Shown here: one piece after another, positions 33,960 to 41,327 of the stretch | How positions within the stretch are numbered: the stretch's first letter is position 1 | Layout of the letters: every line of letters starts with the position of its first letter | Source: SURF-32 sp964648365 | GTDB taxonomy: Bacteria; Planctomycetota; Phycisphaerae; UBA1845 | Reading direction: 5' to 3' | DNA: 41,798 nucleotides | Assembly: GCA_964648365.1 (NCBI GenBank) | Contig: CAZYLK010000033.1 | Location: 1-41,798 of the forward strand | Made by a program: the position numbers and the translations under genes | Notes under the pieces: generated by a model | The model's input: the letters and a program-made list of their open reading frames with translations, nothing else | Databases searched by the model: none | Told to the model about the DNA's origin: nothing

Positions 33960-34877
33960 ATGGGCATATTCGACCGCATCAAGCAGGGCCTGACCCGAAC
34001 CCGTGAGAAGATCACGACGGGCGTCAAGTCGGTGCTGCGCATGGGGCAGCGCATCGACCAGGGGACGTTGGACCGGCTGGAAGACGCGATGCTGGCCGCG
34101 GACTTCGGTCCCGTGACCGCTTCCAAACTTATTGACCTCGTACGCGGCGGGTGGAAGCGTGGCGAGATCAACGAGGAGCAGGAAATCTGGGATTATCTCA
34201 AGGCGCACATCGTGTCGATGTGGCCGGAGTCGGATCGGCGCATTCGCTGGGCCGAGTCCGGGCCGACGGTGATCCTGGTGATGGGCATCAATGGTTCGGG
34301 CAAGACGACGAGCGTCGCCAAACTCGCATCCTATCTGACAGGGCAGGGGAAGAAAGTCATCCTCGGAGCGTGTGATACGTTTCGCGCCGCGGCCGTGGAG
34401 CAGTTGACGATCTGGTCGGATCGGGTCGGCGTGCAGATCGTCAAGCACGACCAGGGCGCCGACCCCGGTGCGGTCGCGTACGACGCCTGCGAGGCGGCGC
34501 TGGCGCGCAACGCCGACGTACTGCTGCTCGATACGGCCGGCCGGCTGCACACGCAGGACCACCTGATGCGCGAGCTGGGCAAGATCAAGAAGGTCATCGA
34601 CCGTAAAATCCCCGGCGCGCCGCACGAGGTACTCATCGTGCTCGATGCCACCATCGGGCAGAACGCCGTACAGCAGGCAAAGATGTTCTCCGAACAGGCT
34701 CAGGTGACGGGCATCTTCCTGGCCAAGCTGGATGGCAGCGCCAAGGGCGGCATCGTCGTCGGTATCCGCGATATGCTCGATATCCCGGTGAAGTTTGTCG
34801 GACTGGGCGAGACGCCCGCCGACATCGCGCCGTTTGATCCCGCGGTGTTCGTGGAGGCGCTGTTCACCGCGGCGTGA
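33960..34877 (+). CDS. ftsY: Signal recognition particle receptor FtsY
   Basis: FtsY is the SRP receptor GTPase that, with Ffh, docks ribosomes making membrane proteins at the translocon. The 305-residue protein is essentially an NG domain: N-domain helices (GIFDRIKQGLTRTREKITTGVKSVL), the P-loop GINGSGKTTSVAKLA near residue 109, GACDTFRAAAVEQL, VLLLDTAGRLHTQDHLM near 190, and FLAKLDGSAKGGIVVGI near 256 where most homologues have TKLDG. The acidic A-domain is absent, as in many short FtsY proteins. The start at ATG 33960 is where similarity begins; a GAGGGG site lies 14 bases upstream, somewhat far. Confidence 0.97.
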   Translation: MGIFDRIKQGLTRTREKITTGVKSVLRMGQRIDQGTLDRLEDAMLAADFGPVTASKLIDLVRGGWKRGEINEEQEIWDYLKAHIVSMWPESDRRIRWAESGPTVILVMGINGSGKTTSVAKLASYLTGQGKKVILGACDTFRAAAVEQLTIWSDRVGVQIVKHDQGADPGAVAYDACEAALARNADVLLLDTAGRLHTQDHLMRELGKIKKVIDRKIPGAPHEVLIVLDATIGQNAVQQAKMFSEQAQVTGIFLAKLDGSAKGGIVVGIRDMLDIPVKFVGLGETPADIAPFDPAVFVEALFTAA

Positions 34878-34889
34878 CGGGGCGGGATC

Positions 34890-34920
34890 AACCGCAGATG
34901 AACGCGGATGAACGCGGATA
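34890..34920 (+). repeat. GCAGATGAACGCGGAT-type dispersed repeat
   Basis: AACCGCAGATGAACGCGGAT followed by a second GAACGCGGATA unit, 12 bases after the ftsY stop. It is the same repeat as the inverted pair at 9589-9691. Confidence 0.85.
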
Positions 34921-35178
34921 GGAATCTTAGGCGCGACATTTTCGCAGCCTATGCACCTGTTCCGCTACGAACCGTGCTCGCGAACGAGGACGGGCCGTCG
35001 GGGCGCACAGGACGAATCGCAGCTCCGGCGGTTCCGGCAGTCTCTCTACTCTTGCGAGCTCATCTACCCCGTATCTTTCGCTGTTTGCAACCGATTTCGC
35101 CGGCGCGTGTAGAACGACGTAGTATCGCTTGAGTTGCGGCATGTCCGGCCGGGCGGTCTTCGAGCGGGAGTGCAACAC
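34921..35178. other. Intergenic region between ftsY and the GspG-like gene
   Basis: About 260 bases without a gene I can support. A minus-strand frame (34927-35142, from a putative ATG) gives a 71-residue sequence beginning MPQLKRYYVVLHAP that looks more protein-like than most shadows, but it has no ribosome-binding site and no family match I know. Confidence 0.4.
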
Positions 35179-35619
35179 GTGTCGACGTCGGGCGAACCAC
35201 AGAATAGAGGAATCGTAGCGATCGTTGCGCTCATCCTCTTCCTGGTCGCGGCCTGCTTCCTTGCCGTCCCCGGCCTCAACGGAGGCGGTGGGGCCAGGAA
35301 CTCCCATGCAGCGGCGCTGGTCGGAAGAAACGGACCGATCGCCAAGGCGCTCGACCAATTGCATTACGACGTAGGTCGCTATCCAACGACGGATGAAGGG
35401 TTGGGCGCGCTGCTCGTCGCGCCGCCGTTCATCAAGAACTGGAAGGGGCCATACATTGCGGGCTCACTTGAGGAACTGAAGGATCCGTGGGGCGGGGCGT
35501 TCAATTACCGTAGCCCCGCCGCATTCAGCAGCGTCGGCTATGATCTGTGGAGTGCGGGGCCGGATGGAAAGGACGCGGAAGGGCAAGCCGACAGCGACGA
35601 TATCAGGAATTGGCGCTGA
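35179..35619 (+). CDS. GspG-like pseudopilin domain protein with N-terminal membrane anchor
   Basis: A 146-residue protein whose C-terminal 100 residues match the type II secretion major pseudopilin GspG: YDVGRYPTTDEGLGALL, WKGPYIAGSLEELKDPWGGAFNYRSP, YDLWSAGPDGKD and DIRNW. These parts form the calcium-binding end of the pseudopilus subunit. The N-terminus, however, is GIVAIVALILFLVAACFLAVPGLNGGG without the GFTLIE prepilin-peptidase site, so it may be a fixed membrane protein instead of a filament subunit. The GTG at 35179 is chosen because GGGAG lies eight bases upstream. No other secretion genes are nearby. Confidence 0.85.
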   Translation: MSTSGEPQNRGIVAIVALILFLVAACFLAVPGLNGGGGARNSHAAALVGRNGPIAKALDQLHYDVGRYPTTDEGLGALLVAPPFIKNWKGPYIAGSLEELKDPWGGAFNYRSPAAFSSVGYDLWSAGPDGKDAEGQADSDDIRNWR

Positions 35620-35669
35620 CGCTGCTGTTATGAACTCTCGCGCCGCCGCGGTTGCGATCAGCCCCTCCC

Positions 35670-36302
35670 TTACCGTCGGGGTTCGGATTGCGCCGTCCGT
35701 GGTTGATCGAGCCACTCCCGCCCCAGCAATCCATACATCACCGTATCATTAATCTCCTCCCCCACGATCCACCGCTCACGCAGATACCCTTCGCGCTGAA
35801 AGCCGAGACGTTGCAGCAGGCGGATGGACGGGGCGTTGCGCGGATCCACGTCGGCCTCGACGCGGTGCAGGTTGAGCGTATCGAATGCGAACGCCAGCAG
35901 CGTCCGCGTCGCCTCCAGCATCAGCCCGCGGCCCCACAGGTCGCGGCGGAGGATGAAGCCGATCTCGGCGCGGCGGTTCTGCCAGTCGATGTGGGCGAGT
36001 GTGCACGTGCCGATGACGGCGTCACTTCCGGCCGCTTCGTCGCCGCCGTCGGCGCGAACAACACCCCATTGATAGAGCGAGCCGTCAGCGAAGCACTTGT
36101 GAACGTCATCTACAAATTCGGCTGCGGCGGCCGGCTCGGTCCACGCAGGCCAGCTCCAGTAGCGCATCGTTCCGACGTCAGAGAATATGGCAAAGAGGCT
36201 CGCGGCGTCGCTCGGCTCGAGCCAGCGCAATCGCAGCCGCTCGGAGGACAGCGTCGGCAGGCGATCGCCGGAAAAAGGTGTCGGGATGATTTTCGTGAAC
36301 AT
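35670..36302 (-). CDS. GNAT acetyltransferase, RimJ/RimL type
   Basis: A 210-residue GNAT-family N-acetyltransferase of the RimJ/RimL type, which acetylates protein N-termini or small amines from acetyl-CoA. Landmarks are LSSERLRLRWLEPSDAASLFAI, CTLAHIDWQNRRAEIGFILRRDLWGRGLMLEATR (the acetyl-CoA loop RRDLWGRG), and LHRVEADVDPRNAPSIRLLQRLGFQREGYLRE. The first 14 residues (MFTKIIPTPFSGDR) are encoded by a copy of the GGAAAAAGGTGTC repeat, and the ATG has no ribosome-binding site. The native start may therefore have been replaced by the repeat. The substrate is unknown. Confidence 0.92.
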   Translation of the reverse strand: MFTKIIPTPFSGDRLPTLSSERLRLRWLEPSDAASLFAIFSDVGTMRYWSWPAWTEPAAAAEFVDDVHKCFADGSLYQWGVVRADGGDEAAGSDAVIGTCTLAHIDWQNRRAEIGFILRRDLWGRGLMLEATRTLLAFAFDTLNLHRVEADVDPRNAPSIRLLQRLGFQREGYLRERWIVGEEINDTVMYGLLGREWLDQPRTAQSEPRR

Positions 36303-36444
36303 CGTTTCGCGTGGAACCAGCGGGAAAAAGGTGTCAGGATGATTTTCGCGAACGCTGTGTTTCTAGTGGAACGAACTGCGTTAGTGGGTGGGCAGTCCGA
36401 ATCGTAGCCAGTTATCGCCGAAAATCATCCTGACACCTTTTTCC
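36270..36444. repeat. REP-like repeats: direct pair plus inverted copy
   Basis: Three copies of a 26-base element beginning GGAAAAAGGTGTC and ending GATGATTTTCG. Copy 1 (36270-36295) overlaps the start of the acetyltransferase gene; copy 2 (36323-36348) lies 53 bases further in the same direction, and the two share flanking GAAC and GTGGAAC. Copy 3 (36419-36444) is the perfect reverse complement of copy 2, with 70 bases between, and abuts the stop of the next gene. Copies 2 and 3 could fold as a hairpin like a REPIN. Confidence 0.92.
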
Positions 36445-36445
36445 C

Positions 36446-37549
36446 TCACTCGCGCCGGCAATTGCCCGTGTAAGTGATACGTTCTCCACCGTCCACCATC
36501 TCGAAGTCCGTCACCTGCAAGCGGTCGAGATCGCGCGGGCCCAGCAGGTCATCCCACTTCGCCGTCGTGAACCGGTCGCTCTGGAACGTCAGTGCGACGT
36601 TGCCGCCGTCGGAGAGGATCATGCCGTATTCCTGCATGGCGCGAGCGACGACGCGGGCGGCGTCATTCGGCAGCGACTCGAGCGGGTAGTCGGCCCGCAG
36701 CCGCAGGCGGGCGCCGTAGGGCGGCGCGTAGCGGCCGCCCGACGTAGCGGAGGTTGTATGCGTGGCCGGCGCCACGTAGACGTTGCCGCCGCGAATCCGC
36801 GCGTTCGGCAGGATGAACCGCAGCGCGTGGTCAATCCGGCCGGCGGCGACGTCGTCGGCGCTGACCAGCAGCGCGGTGATCGGCAGGCCGGCAGCATCCG
36901 CGCTGGTGCAGTCGCGCCCGCGGCCGTTCGGGCCATAGACGCGGGTCAGATCCCACACGGCCAGGCATCCGCCGTAGAAAACATCATCCACGATGTTCGC
37001 CCGCCACATCTCGAAGAGTTGCTGATTTCCTTCGTCGATGACGATCAGGTGGCAGTCGCCATCGCCGGTACATTCGTAGCCGCTTTCGCCTTCGAGCGCC
37101 CCGCCCTCGGGAACCGGAATCGGCACGGCGTCGCATTCCACCTCGTACCAGTCGTCCGTCGGGATGAAGTCGCGCAGGAAGGTGGCCGTGGCGGCAGTCA
37201 TGACCTCGATCGAGAAGTCGATCTGCATTCGACCCAGGCCCCAGCCGCCGTTGTCCGCCAGCCAGGCGATCACCTCGTCCGACTCGTCGTCCAGCGGCGC
37301 GTCGTCGATCCGCCGGGTCCACTCGGACCCGGCCGGGAACAGGCTGCCGCGCCCGCCCCCGCCGCCGACCGGTTCGCCGCCGTCGTCGCCGTCGTCGTTG
37401 CCGACCGGCTCCTGGCCGCCGCTGCCGTCGTCGACGGCGGACGTGTTGTCGTTCCGGCCAGACTGGCCGTCGGGTGCCGGCTGTCCGACGCGGCAGCCGG
37501 CCAGGAATACCAACAGAAGGACGGAACTCAGCAAGCGATGAAGGGTCAC
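36446..37549 (-). CDS. Conserved secreted lipoprotein, function unknown
   Basis: A 367-residue lipoprotein. The GTG start at 37549 has a strong GGAGGA site eight bases upstream. The signal RLLSSVLLLVFLAGC is a textbook lipobox. A Gly/Asp/Asn-rich linker of about 45 residues follows, then a folded domain with VIAWLADNGGWGLGRMQIDFSI, YGGCLAVWDLTRVYGPNGRGRDCTSADAAGLPI, DVAAGRIDHALRFILPNARI, PYGARLRLRADYPL, and YGMILSDGGNVALTFQSDRF. I have the impression of a widely spread secreted family with the AAGLPI and GRIDHALRF segments, but I cannot name it. Six Cys suggest disulfides. Its terminator side carries a REP-like repeat. Confidence 0.85.
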   Translation of the reverse strand: MTLHRLLSSVLLLVFLAGCRVGQPAPDGQSGRNDNTSAVDDGSGGQEPVGNDDGDDGGEPVGGGGGRGSLFPAGSEWTRRIDDAPLDDESDEVIAWLADNGGWGLGRMQIDFSIEVMTAATATFLRDFIPTDDWYEVECDAVPIPVPEGGALEGESGYECTGDGDCHLIVIDEGNQQLFEMWRANIVDDVFYGGCLAVWDLTRVYGPNGRGRDCTSADAAGLPITALLVSADDVAAGRIDHALRFILPNARIRGGNVYVAPATHTTSATSGGRYAPPYGARLRLRADYPLESLPNDAARVVARAMQEYGMILSDGGNVALTFQSDRFTTAKWDDLLGPRDLDRLQVTDFEMVDGGERITYTGNCRRE

Positions 37550-37857
37550 AGCGATTCTCCTCCGCGAACCAGGGTATGGTGCCCGGACACGCGCGTCGCA
37601 GGCCCGCAGGTCGGCCCGCTGCGCCATCGCCTTCCGGGATGACCGCGGCAGGGCTGTTACATCATCGGTCGCGCGAATGCCGGCACTTTGCCCCCCTGGC
37701 GAGGGCACGCCGCCGAGCGGCGAGGGCGCAAACCCCAGCCTGCCGCGCCGAACATTGGTGCTATAAACACATCTTAATAAATGACTTGCGTTCGCCGGCG
37801 GGTGCGTTGGCAGCCGCGATTCGGCAGCGCGGCCGGGCCGTGGCGGCACGTCAGACA
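37550..37857. other. Intergenic region between tRNA-His and the lipoprotein gene
   Basis: About 300 bases, both flanking genes on minus. It contains an unusually AT-rich patch at about 37760-37790 (minus strand: TTTATTAAGATGTGTTTATAG), a plausible -10 region for the lipoprotein gene, but I cannot fix a -35 box. No other structure is seen. Confidence 0.4.
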
Positions 37858-37931
37858 TACCGGAGCCGGGACTTGAACCCGGGACCTCCTGATCCACAGT
37901 CAGGCGCTCTAGCCAACTGAGCTACCCCGGC
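37858..37931 (-). tRNA. tRNA-His (anticodon GTG)
   Basis: A complete cloverleaf on the minus strand, 74 bases: acceptor GCCGGGG/CTCCGGT, D arm GCTC-AGTTGGCTA-GAGC, anticodon arm CCTGA-CTGTGGA-TCAGG with anticodon GTG (His), variable AGGTC, and T arm CCGGG-TTCAAGT-CCCGG. CCA is not encoded. The base before position 1 is T and the discriminator (73) is A. The usual bacterial tRNA-His has G at -1 paired to C73, so this gene lacks the normal His identity pair. Confidence 0.95.
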
Positions 37932-38316
37932 ATCGTGCGACCCGGCAGTCTACCGGCGGCGGAGGCCGTTGCCAACCGACGGTCGCCTCTGCGGCTCGGC
38001 TGGCACTCGGCTGGCCCCGCTGGGGTGCGTGACAGGTTCGGCGGATGGCACGGTCTCGTCTTCGAGGCCGTGGGGGAATCCGTGCAAGCGGTCATCACGG
38101 GCAGGATGCCCGTGCCACGCGCGGCGCCGGGGGCACGCATGATTCGCCTTACGGAATCCGCGGCGCGTCCATGTCGAAAAGTCTCCGGACCGATACAATA
38201 ATCGGTCTGTACCGGTCTATCGCTGCGCGCCCCCCGGGGCCGCTCGGTCGGTGCGGAGGGGGTGGAAGCCGTTTTCGCCCAAGGTCGAGAAGAGAGAGAG
38301 AGGGAGTCACGGGATT
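37932..38316. repeat. Intergenic region with two GGCAC/TGCCAC hairpins
   Basis: About 385 bases between tRNA-His and the Ig-like protein gene. It holds hairpins at 38049-38072 (CACGGTCTCG-TCT-TCGAGGCCGTG, preceded by TGG) and 38096-38114 (CACGGGC-AGGAT-GCCCGTG, followed by CCAC). Both show the TGGCAC/TGCCAC edge of the wider hairpin family. A GAGAGAGAGAGGGAG purine run precedes the next gene's ATG. Confidence 0.75.
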
Positions 38317-39810
38317 ATGGACTGTTCATTGTTGAAGCGAGCCGCTACCGCGCTCGCGGTGGTCGGCGTCGCGGCCGCGGTGCCGGCGCAAGCCGAAGTA
38401 CTTCAGAACCTGCTCGATGGCAATCCGGCTGCGCTGGAATCGACTGACGGCAGCGTCGTGCTCAGCAACTTTTCCTACGACGGACCGGGCGCCGATCTGA
38501 TCGACATCAGCCCGAACCCGGCGGGCGCGAACGTACCGTTCATCATCACCGGAATGAACGGCGTGTCTGGAGAAGAACTGCTGGAGATGCTCGACGGAGA
38601 GGATCTGTCCGCCTCGCTTCGCTTCACGGCGGTGGCGGGTCCGAATCGCGGGTTTGGGCAGGTTCGTCTGGCCATGATCGGCGCCGCGTCCGGCACCACT
38701 GAGGAGGGTGGGCAGATCATCACGTCCACCATCGCGGTGCAGGAGTTCATCCGGCCCGGCGGTTCCGAGTCGAACGTGGCCGCCAGCCAGGTCTTCGTCG
38801 ATGCCGAGGACGTCGGCGTGCTCAGTACGCAGATCACACTCGACCCGCAGACCTATGGGGGCACGATTGACCTCGATACGCGCATCGGCCTGGTCACCAT
38901 TCCCGAGGGCGGCGCTGCGATCCGGTCGCTCGCCTTCGAGTTCGTCGTCGGCAGCCTCGGCGGCGGTGGTGGCGGCGGCGGAGGCGGCGGTGGCGGAGGC
39001 GGTGGCGGCAATGAAAACGGCAACACCAACACCAACGACAACACCCCCGGCAACGACAACGACGGCGGACCGGTCGTGCTGGACGGCATCCGCGTGAACC
39101 CCAGCGCCGTGACGCTCTGCGTCATCGGCGAAACGCAGCAACTTCAGGTTCTCGGCGACTTCACGGACGGGTCCACCGAAGACGTGACCAACCCGGGCAC
39201 CGGCACGCAGTACATCTCGGATAACGAGACCGCGGCGACCGTCTCCGAGACGGGGCTGGTCACGGCGATCGGCGAGGGCAGCGCTACCATCACCGTGATC
39301 AATAACGCCTTCAACGACACGGCGGTCATCACGGTGGATCCATCGTGCGGCCCGATCGAAGATCCGTGCGAGGGCGACCAGACGCTCGCGTCGATCGCCT
39401 TTGCCAGCAGCGAGATCACCATCGACGAGGGCAGCGTGGTCCAACTGGGCCTGCGCGGCGTCGATTGCGATGGGGCGGCAGTGACTGACGTTCTTGCGCT
39501 CGGCGGCGTGGAGCTGGCGTCCGAGGATCAGACCATCGCCACGATTACCGCTGACGGGCTGCTGAGGGGCGTCTCCGAGGGCCAGACGCGGGTCACGGCC
39601 GCCTTCGAGGATCTGACGGCGGAAATCGACGTGACGGTGCTGCCGGTCGACCCGCCGCCCGGGTCGGGCAACGACAACGACACCGGCGCGCGCAATGTCG
39701 GCGAGTACAAAGTCGGCGTGTGCGGCGCCTGCGGCGCGTTCGGCATGATCGAGGTACTGCTGATCGGCTTCGGGTGGATGGGTCTGCGACGATATCACCG
39801 GCTGCATTGA
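38317..39810 (+). CDS. Exported protein with Ig-like (BIG2) repeats and C-terminal sorting-type tail
   Basis: A 497-residue protein. ATG 38317 follows GGGAG and a signal peptide (LLKRAATALAVVGVAAAVPAQA). Residues 25-210 form a strand-rich domain. Then comes a run of 17 Gly (nt 38959-39009) and an Asn/Asp/Thr-rich linker (NENGNTNTNDNTPGNDND). Two bacterial Ig-like group 2 domains follow, with QQLQVLGDFTDGSTEDVT, SETGLVTAIGEGSATITV, VVQLGLRGVDCDG and ADGLLRGVSEGQTRVTA. After a second NDND linker the protein ends VGVCGACGAFGMIEVLLIGFGWMGLRRYHRLH: a Cys-Gly motif, one hydrophobic helix and basic residues. This is the layout of CTERM sorting signals. It is probably surface-exposed; its role is unknown. 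Confidence 0.88.
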   Translation: MDCSLLKRAATALAVVGVAAAVPAQAEVLQNLLDGNPAALESTDGSVVLSNFSYDGPGADLIDISPNPAGANVPFIITGMNGVSGEELLEMLDGEDLSASLRFTAVAGPNRGFGQVRLAMIGAASGTTEEGGQIITSTIAVQEFIRPGGSESNVAASQVFVDAEDVGVLSTQITLDPQTYGGTIDLDTRIGLVTIPEGGAAIRSLAFEFVVGSLGGGGGGGGGGGGGGGGGNENGNTNTNDNTPGNDNDGGPVVLDGIRVNPSAVTLCVIGETQQLQVLGDFTDGSTEDVTNPGTGTQYISDNETAATVSETGLVTAIGEGSATITVINNAFNDTAVITVDPSCGPIEDPCEGDQTLASIAFASSEITIDEGSVVQLGLRGVDCDGAAVTDVLALGGVELASEDQTIATITADGLLRGVSEGQTRVTAAFEDLTAEIDVTVLPVDPPPGSGNDNDTGARNVGEYKVGVCGACGAFGMIEVLLIGFGWMGLRRYHRLH

Positions 39811-39986
39811 ACGGTCGGTTCGCGGCGCGCGTTTCTTGAAATTGCGCCGGTGGCGTGCTAATCCGCATTTCGTGTCGAGCTGTGCGGCGTCCGCCCGGCG
39901 GGCGCCGCCCGTGTCGCCCTCTCGCGCGATTCCGTGCCGGATGCGCCGGCGTCCGAGGTCGTGCCGCGCCTTGTGGATGCCGAGCC

Positions 39987-41168
39987 ATGCCGTTGATGCC
40001 CAGTCTGGCCACCGTGACCGACGACGAGCGCCTGCTCATCGACGCCGTGCGTGAGTTCGCCCGCGGCCGGCTGCTGGAGGCGGATCGCCGCTGCGACGAG
40101 GACGAGACGCCGCTGACGCAGACGATCCTGCCGGATCTGTCCGAGATGGGCCTGCTGGGGCTGGTCGTGCCGGAGTCGCTCGGCGGGCTGGGCGTGCGCT
40201 ACCAGACCTACGCCGCAATCATCCACGAGCTGGCCTATGCCTCGCCGTCGACAGCGGTAGCCATCTCGGTACACTCGATGGTGGGGCACATCCTCAACAA
40301 GGGCGCCGACGAGCCGAAACGCACCGAGTGGCTTTCCAACTGGGGCTCGGCGGACAGCTTCGCCGCGTTTGCCATTTCTGAGGCCGACGCCGGCAGCGAC
40401 CCGAGCGGCGCCCGCGCGACGGCCGACGAGGCCGACGGCGGCTACCATCTGAGCGGCGAAAAGATGTGGATCACCAACGGCCTGACGGCGCGCTGGTTCC
40501 TGACGCTCGCCCGCATCCGTGGCGGCGCCGCGGACGGGCAGCTCTGCATGTTCATGGTGGACGGCACGGCCGGCGGCATCACGCGCACCAAGATCCACGG
40601 CAAGATGGGCATCCGCGGCAGCGACACGGCCGTGATCGCGCTCGAAGATGTTTTTGTGCCCGCCGATCACATCCTCGGCGGCCCCGGCGACGGCGGGCGG
40701 ATCAGCGCCCTGGCGCTCAATGGCGGACGCGTCGGCATTGCGGCGCAGGCGACGGGCATCGCGGAGGCCTGTCTGGATGCGATGCGGTCGTATGCGGCCG
40801 AGCGCATTCAGTTCGGTCGGCCGATCGGGCAGTTTCAGGCAGTGCAGAACATGATCGTCGACAGCGCCGTGCTGCTGGAGACGGCGCGTCTGCTGATCTG
40901 GCGGGCGGCGCAGCTCATCGACGCCGGCCACGACGAACTGGCGCCCTCGTCGATGGCCAAGCTCCGCGCGTCCGAAGCCGCCAACCGCATCGCCTACCTC
41001 GCCGTGCAGGTGCATGGCGGCATGGGCCTGGTCAAAGAATGCCGCGTGGAACAGCTCTACCGCGACGTGCGCGTCACCACGATCTACGAAGGCACCAGCG
41101 AGATCCAGCGCTATGTGATTGCCAAGAGCCTGGTGCCGCGGGAGTTCTTCCGCGCGGCGCGGGGGTAG
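39987..41168 (+). CDS. Acyl-CoA dehydrogenase
   Basis: A 393-residue FAD-dependent acyl-CoA dehydrogenase, which introduces the alpha-beta double bond into acyl-CoA and passes electrons to ETF. Landmarks are the signature AISEADAGSDPSGARA near residue 130, LSGEKMWITNG, MGIRGSDTAVIALEDVFVP, ERIQFGRPIGQFQAVQNMI, and VQVHGGMGLVKECRVEQLYRDVRVTTIYEGTSEIQR, where the Glu of YEGTSE is at the short-chain catalytic position. The length is typical. Short-chain or branched substrates are likely but not certain. ATG 39987 fits the family start; the ribosome-binding site is weak. No ETF or other fatty-acid gene is adjacent. Confidence 0.96.
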   Translation: MPLMPSLATVTDDERLLIDAVREFARGRLLEADRRCDEDETPLTQTILPDLSEMGLLGLVVPESLGGLGVRYQTYAAIIHELAYASPSTAVAISVHSMVGHILNKGADEPKRTEWLSNWGSADSFAAFAISEADAGSDPSGARATADEADGGYHLSGEKMWITNGLTARWFLTLARIRGGAADGQLCMFMVDGTAGGITRTKIHGKMGIRGSDTAVIALEDVFVPADHILGGPGDGGRISALALNGGRVGIAAQATGIAEACLDAMRSYAAERIQFGRPIGQFQAVQNMIVDSAVLLETARLLIWRAAQLIDAGHDELAPSSMAKLRASEAANRIAYLAVQVHGGMGLVKECRVEQLYRDVRVTTIYEGTSEIQRYVIAKSLVPREFFRAARG

Positions 41169-41196
41169 GGCGCGCGGGGGCAATGGCTGGCAGGCT

Positions 41197-41283
41197 GTTG
41201 AAGAATGTGTGGCACGGCCTTCCAGGCCGTGATTCCACCGGCTGAAAGCCGGCACCACACGCGGGTTGAGCCATTCTTCAACA
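41197..41283. repeat. Composite inverted-repeat element with two internal hairpins
   Basis: Outer arms TGTTGAAGAATG (41197-41208) and CATTCTTCAACA (41272-41283) are perfect inverted repeats. Inside lie the hairpins CACGGCC-TTCCA-GGCCGTG (41213-41231) and CCGGCT-GAA-AGCCGG (41238-41252), flanked by GTGTGG and CACCACAC. The element is about 87 bases and sits between two genes. Confidence 0.9.
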
Positions 41284-41327
41284 AGCTGGCGGCTCAGCGG
41301 CGCACGGAGTCGGGGCTTGGAAGTCCG

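Noticed and set aside
34927..35142. Possible 71-residue minus-strand protein beginning MPQLKRYYVVLHAP
   Set aside because: It looks somewhat protein-like, but there is no ribosome-binding site, no known family, and it overlaps repeat-rich DNA; too weak to call.
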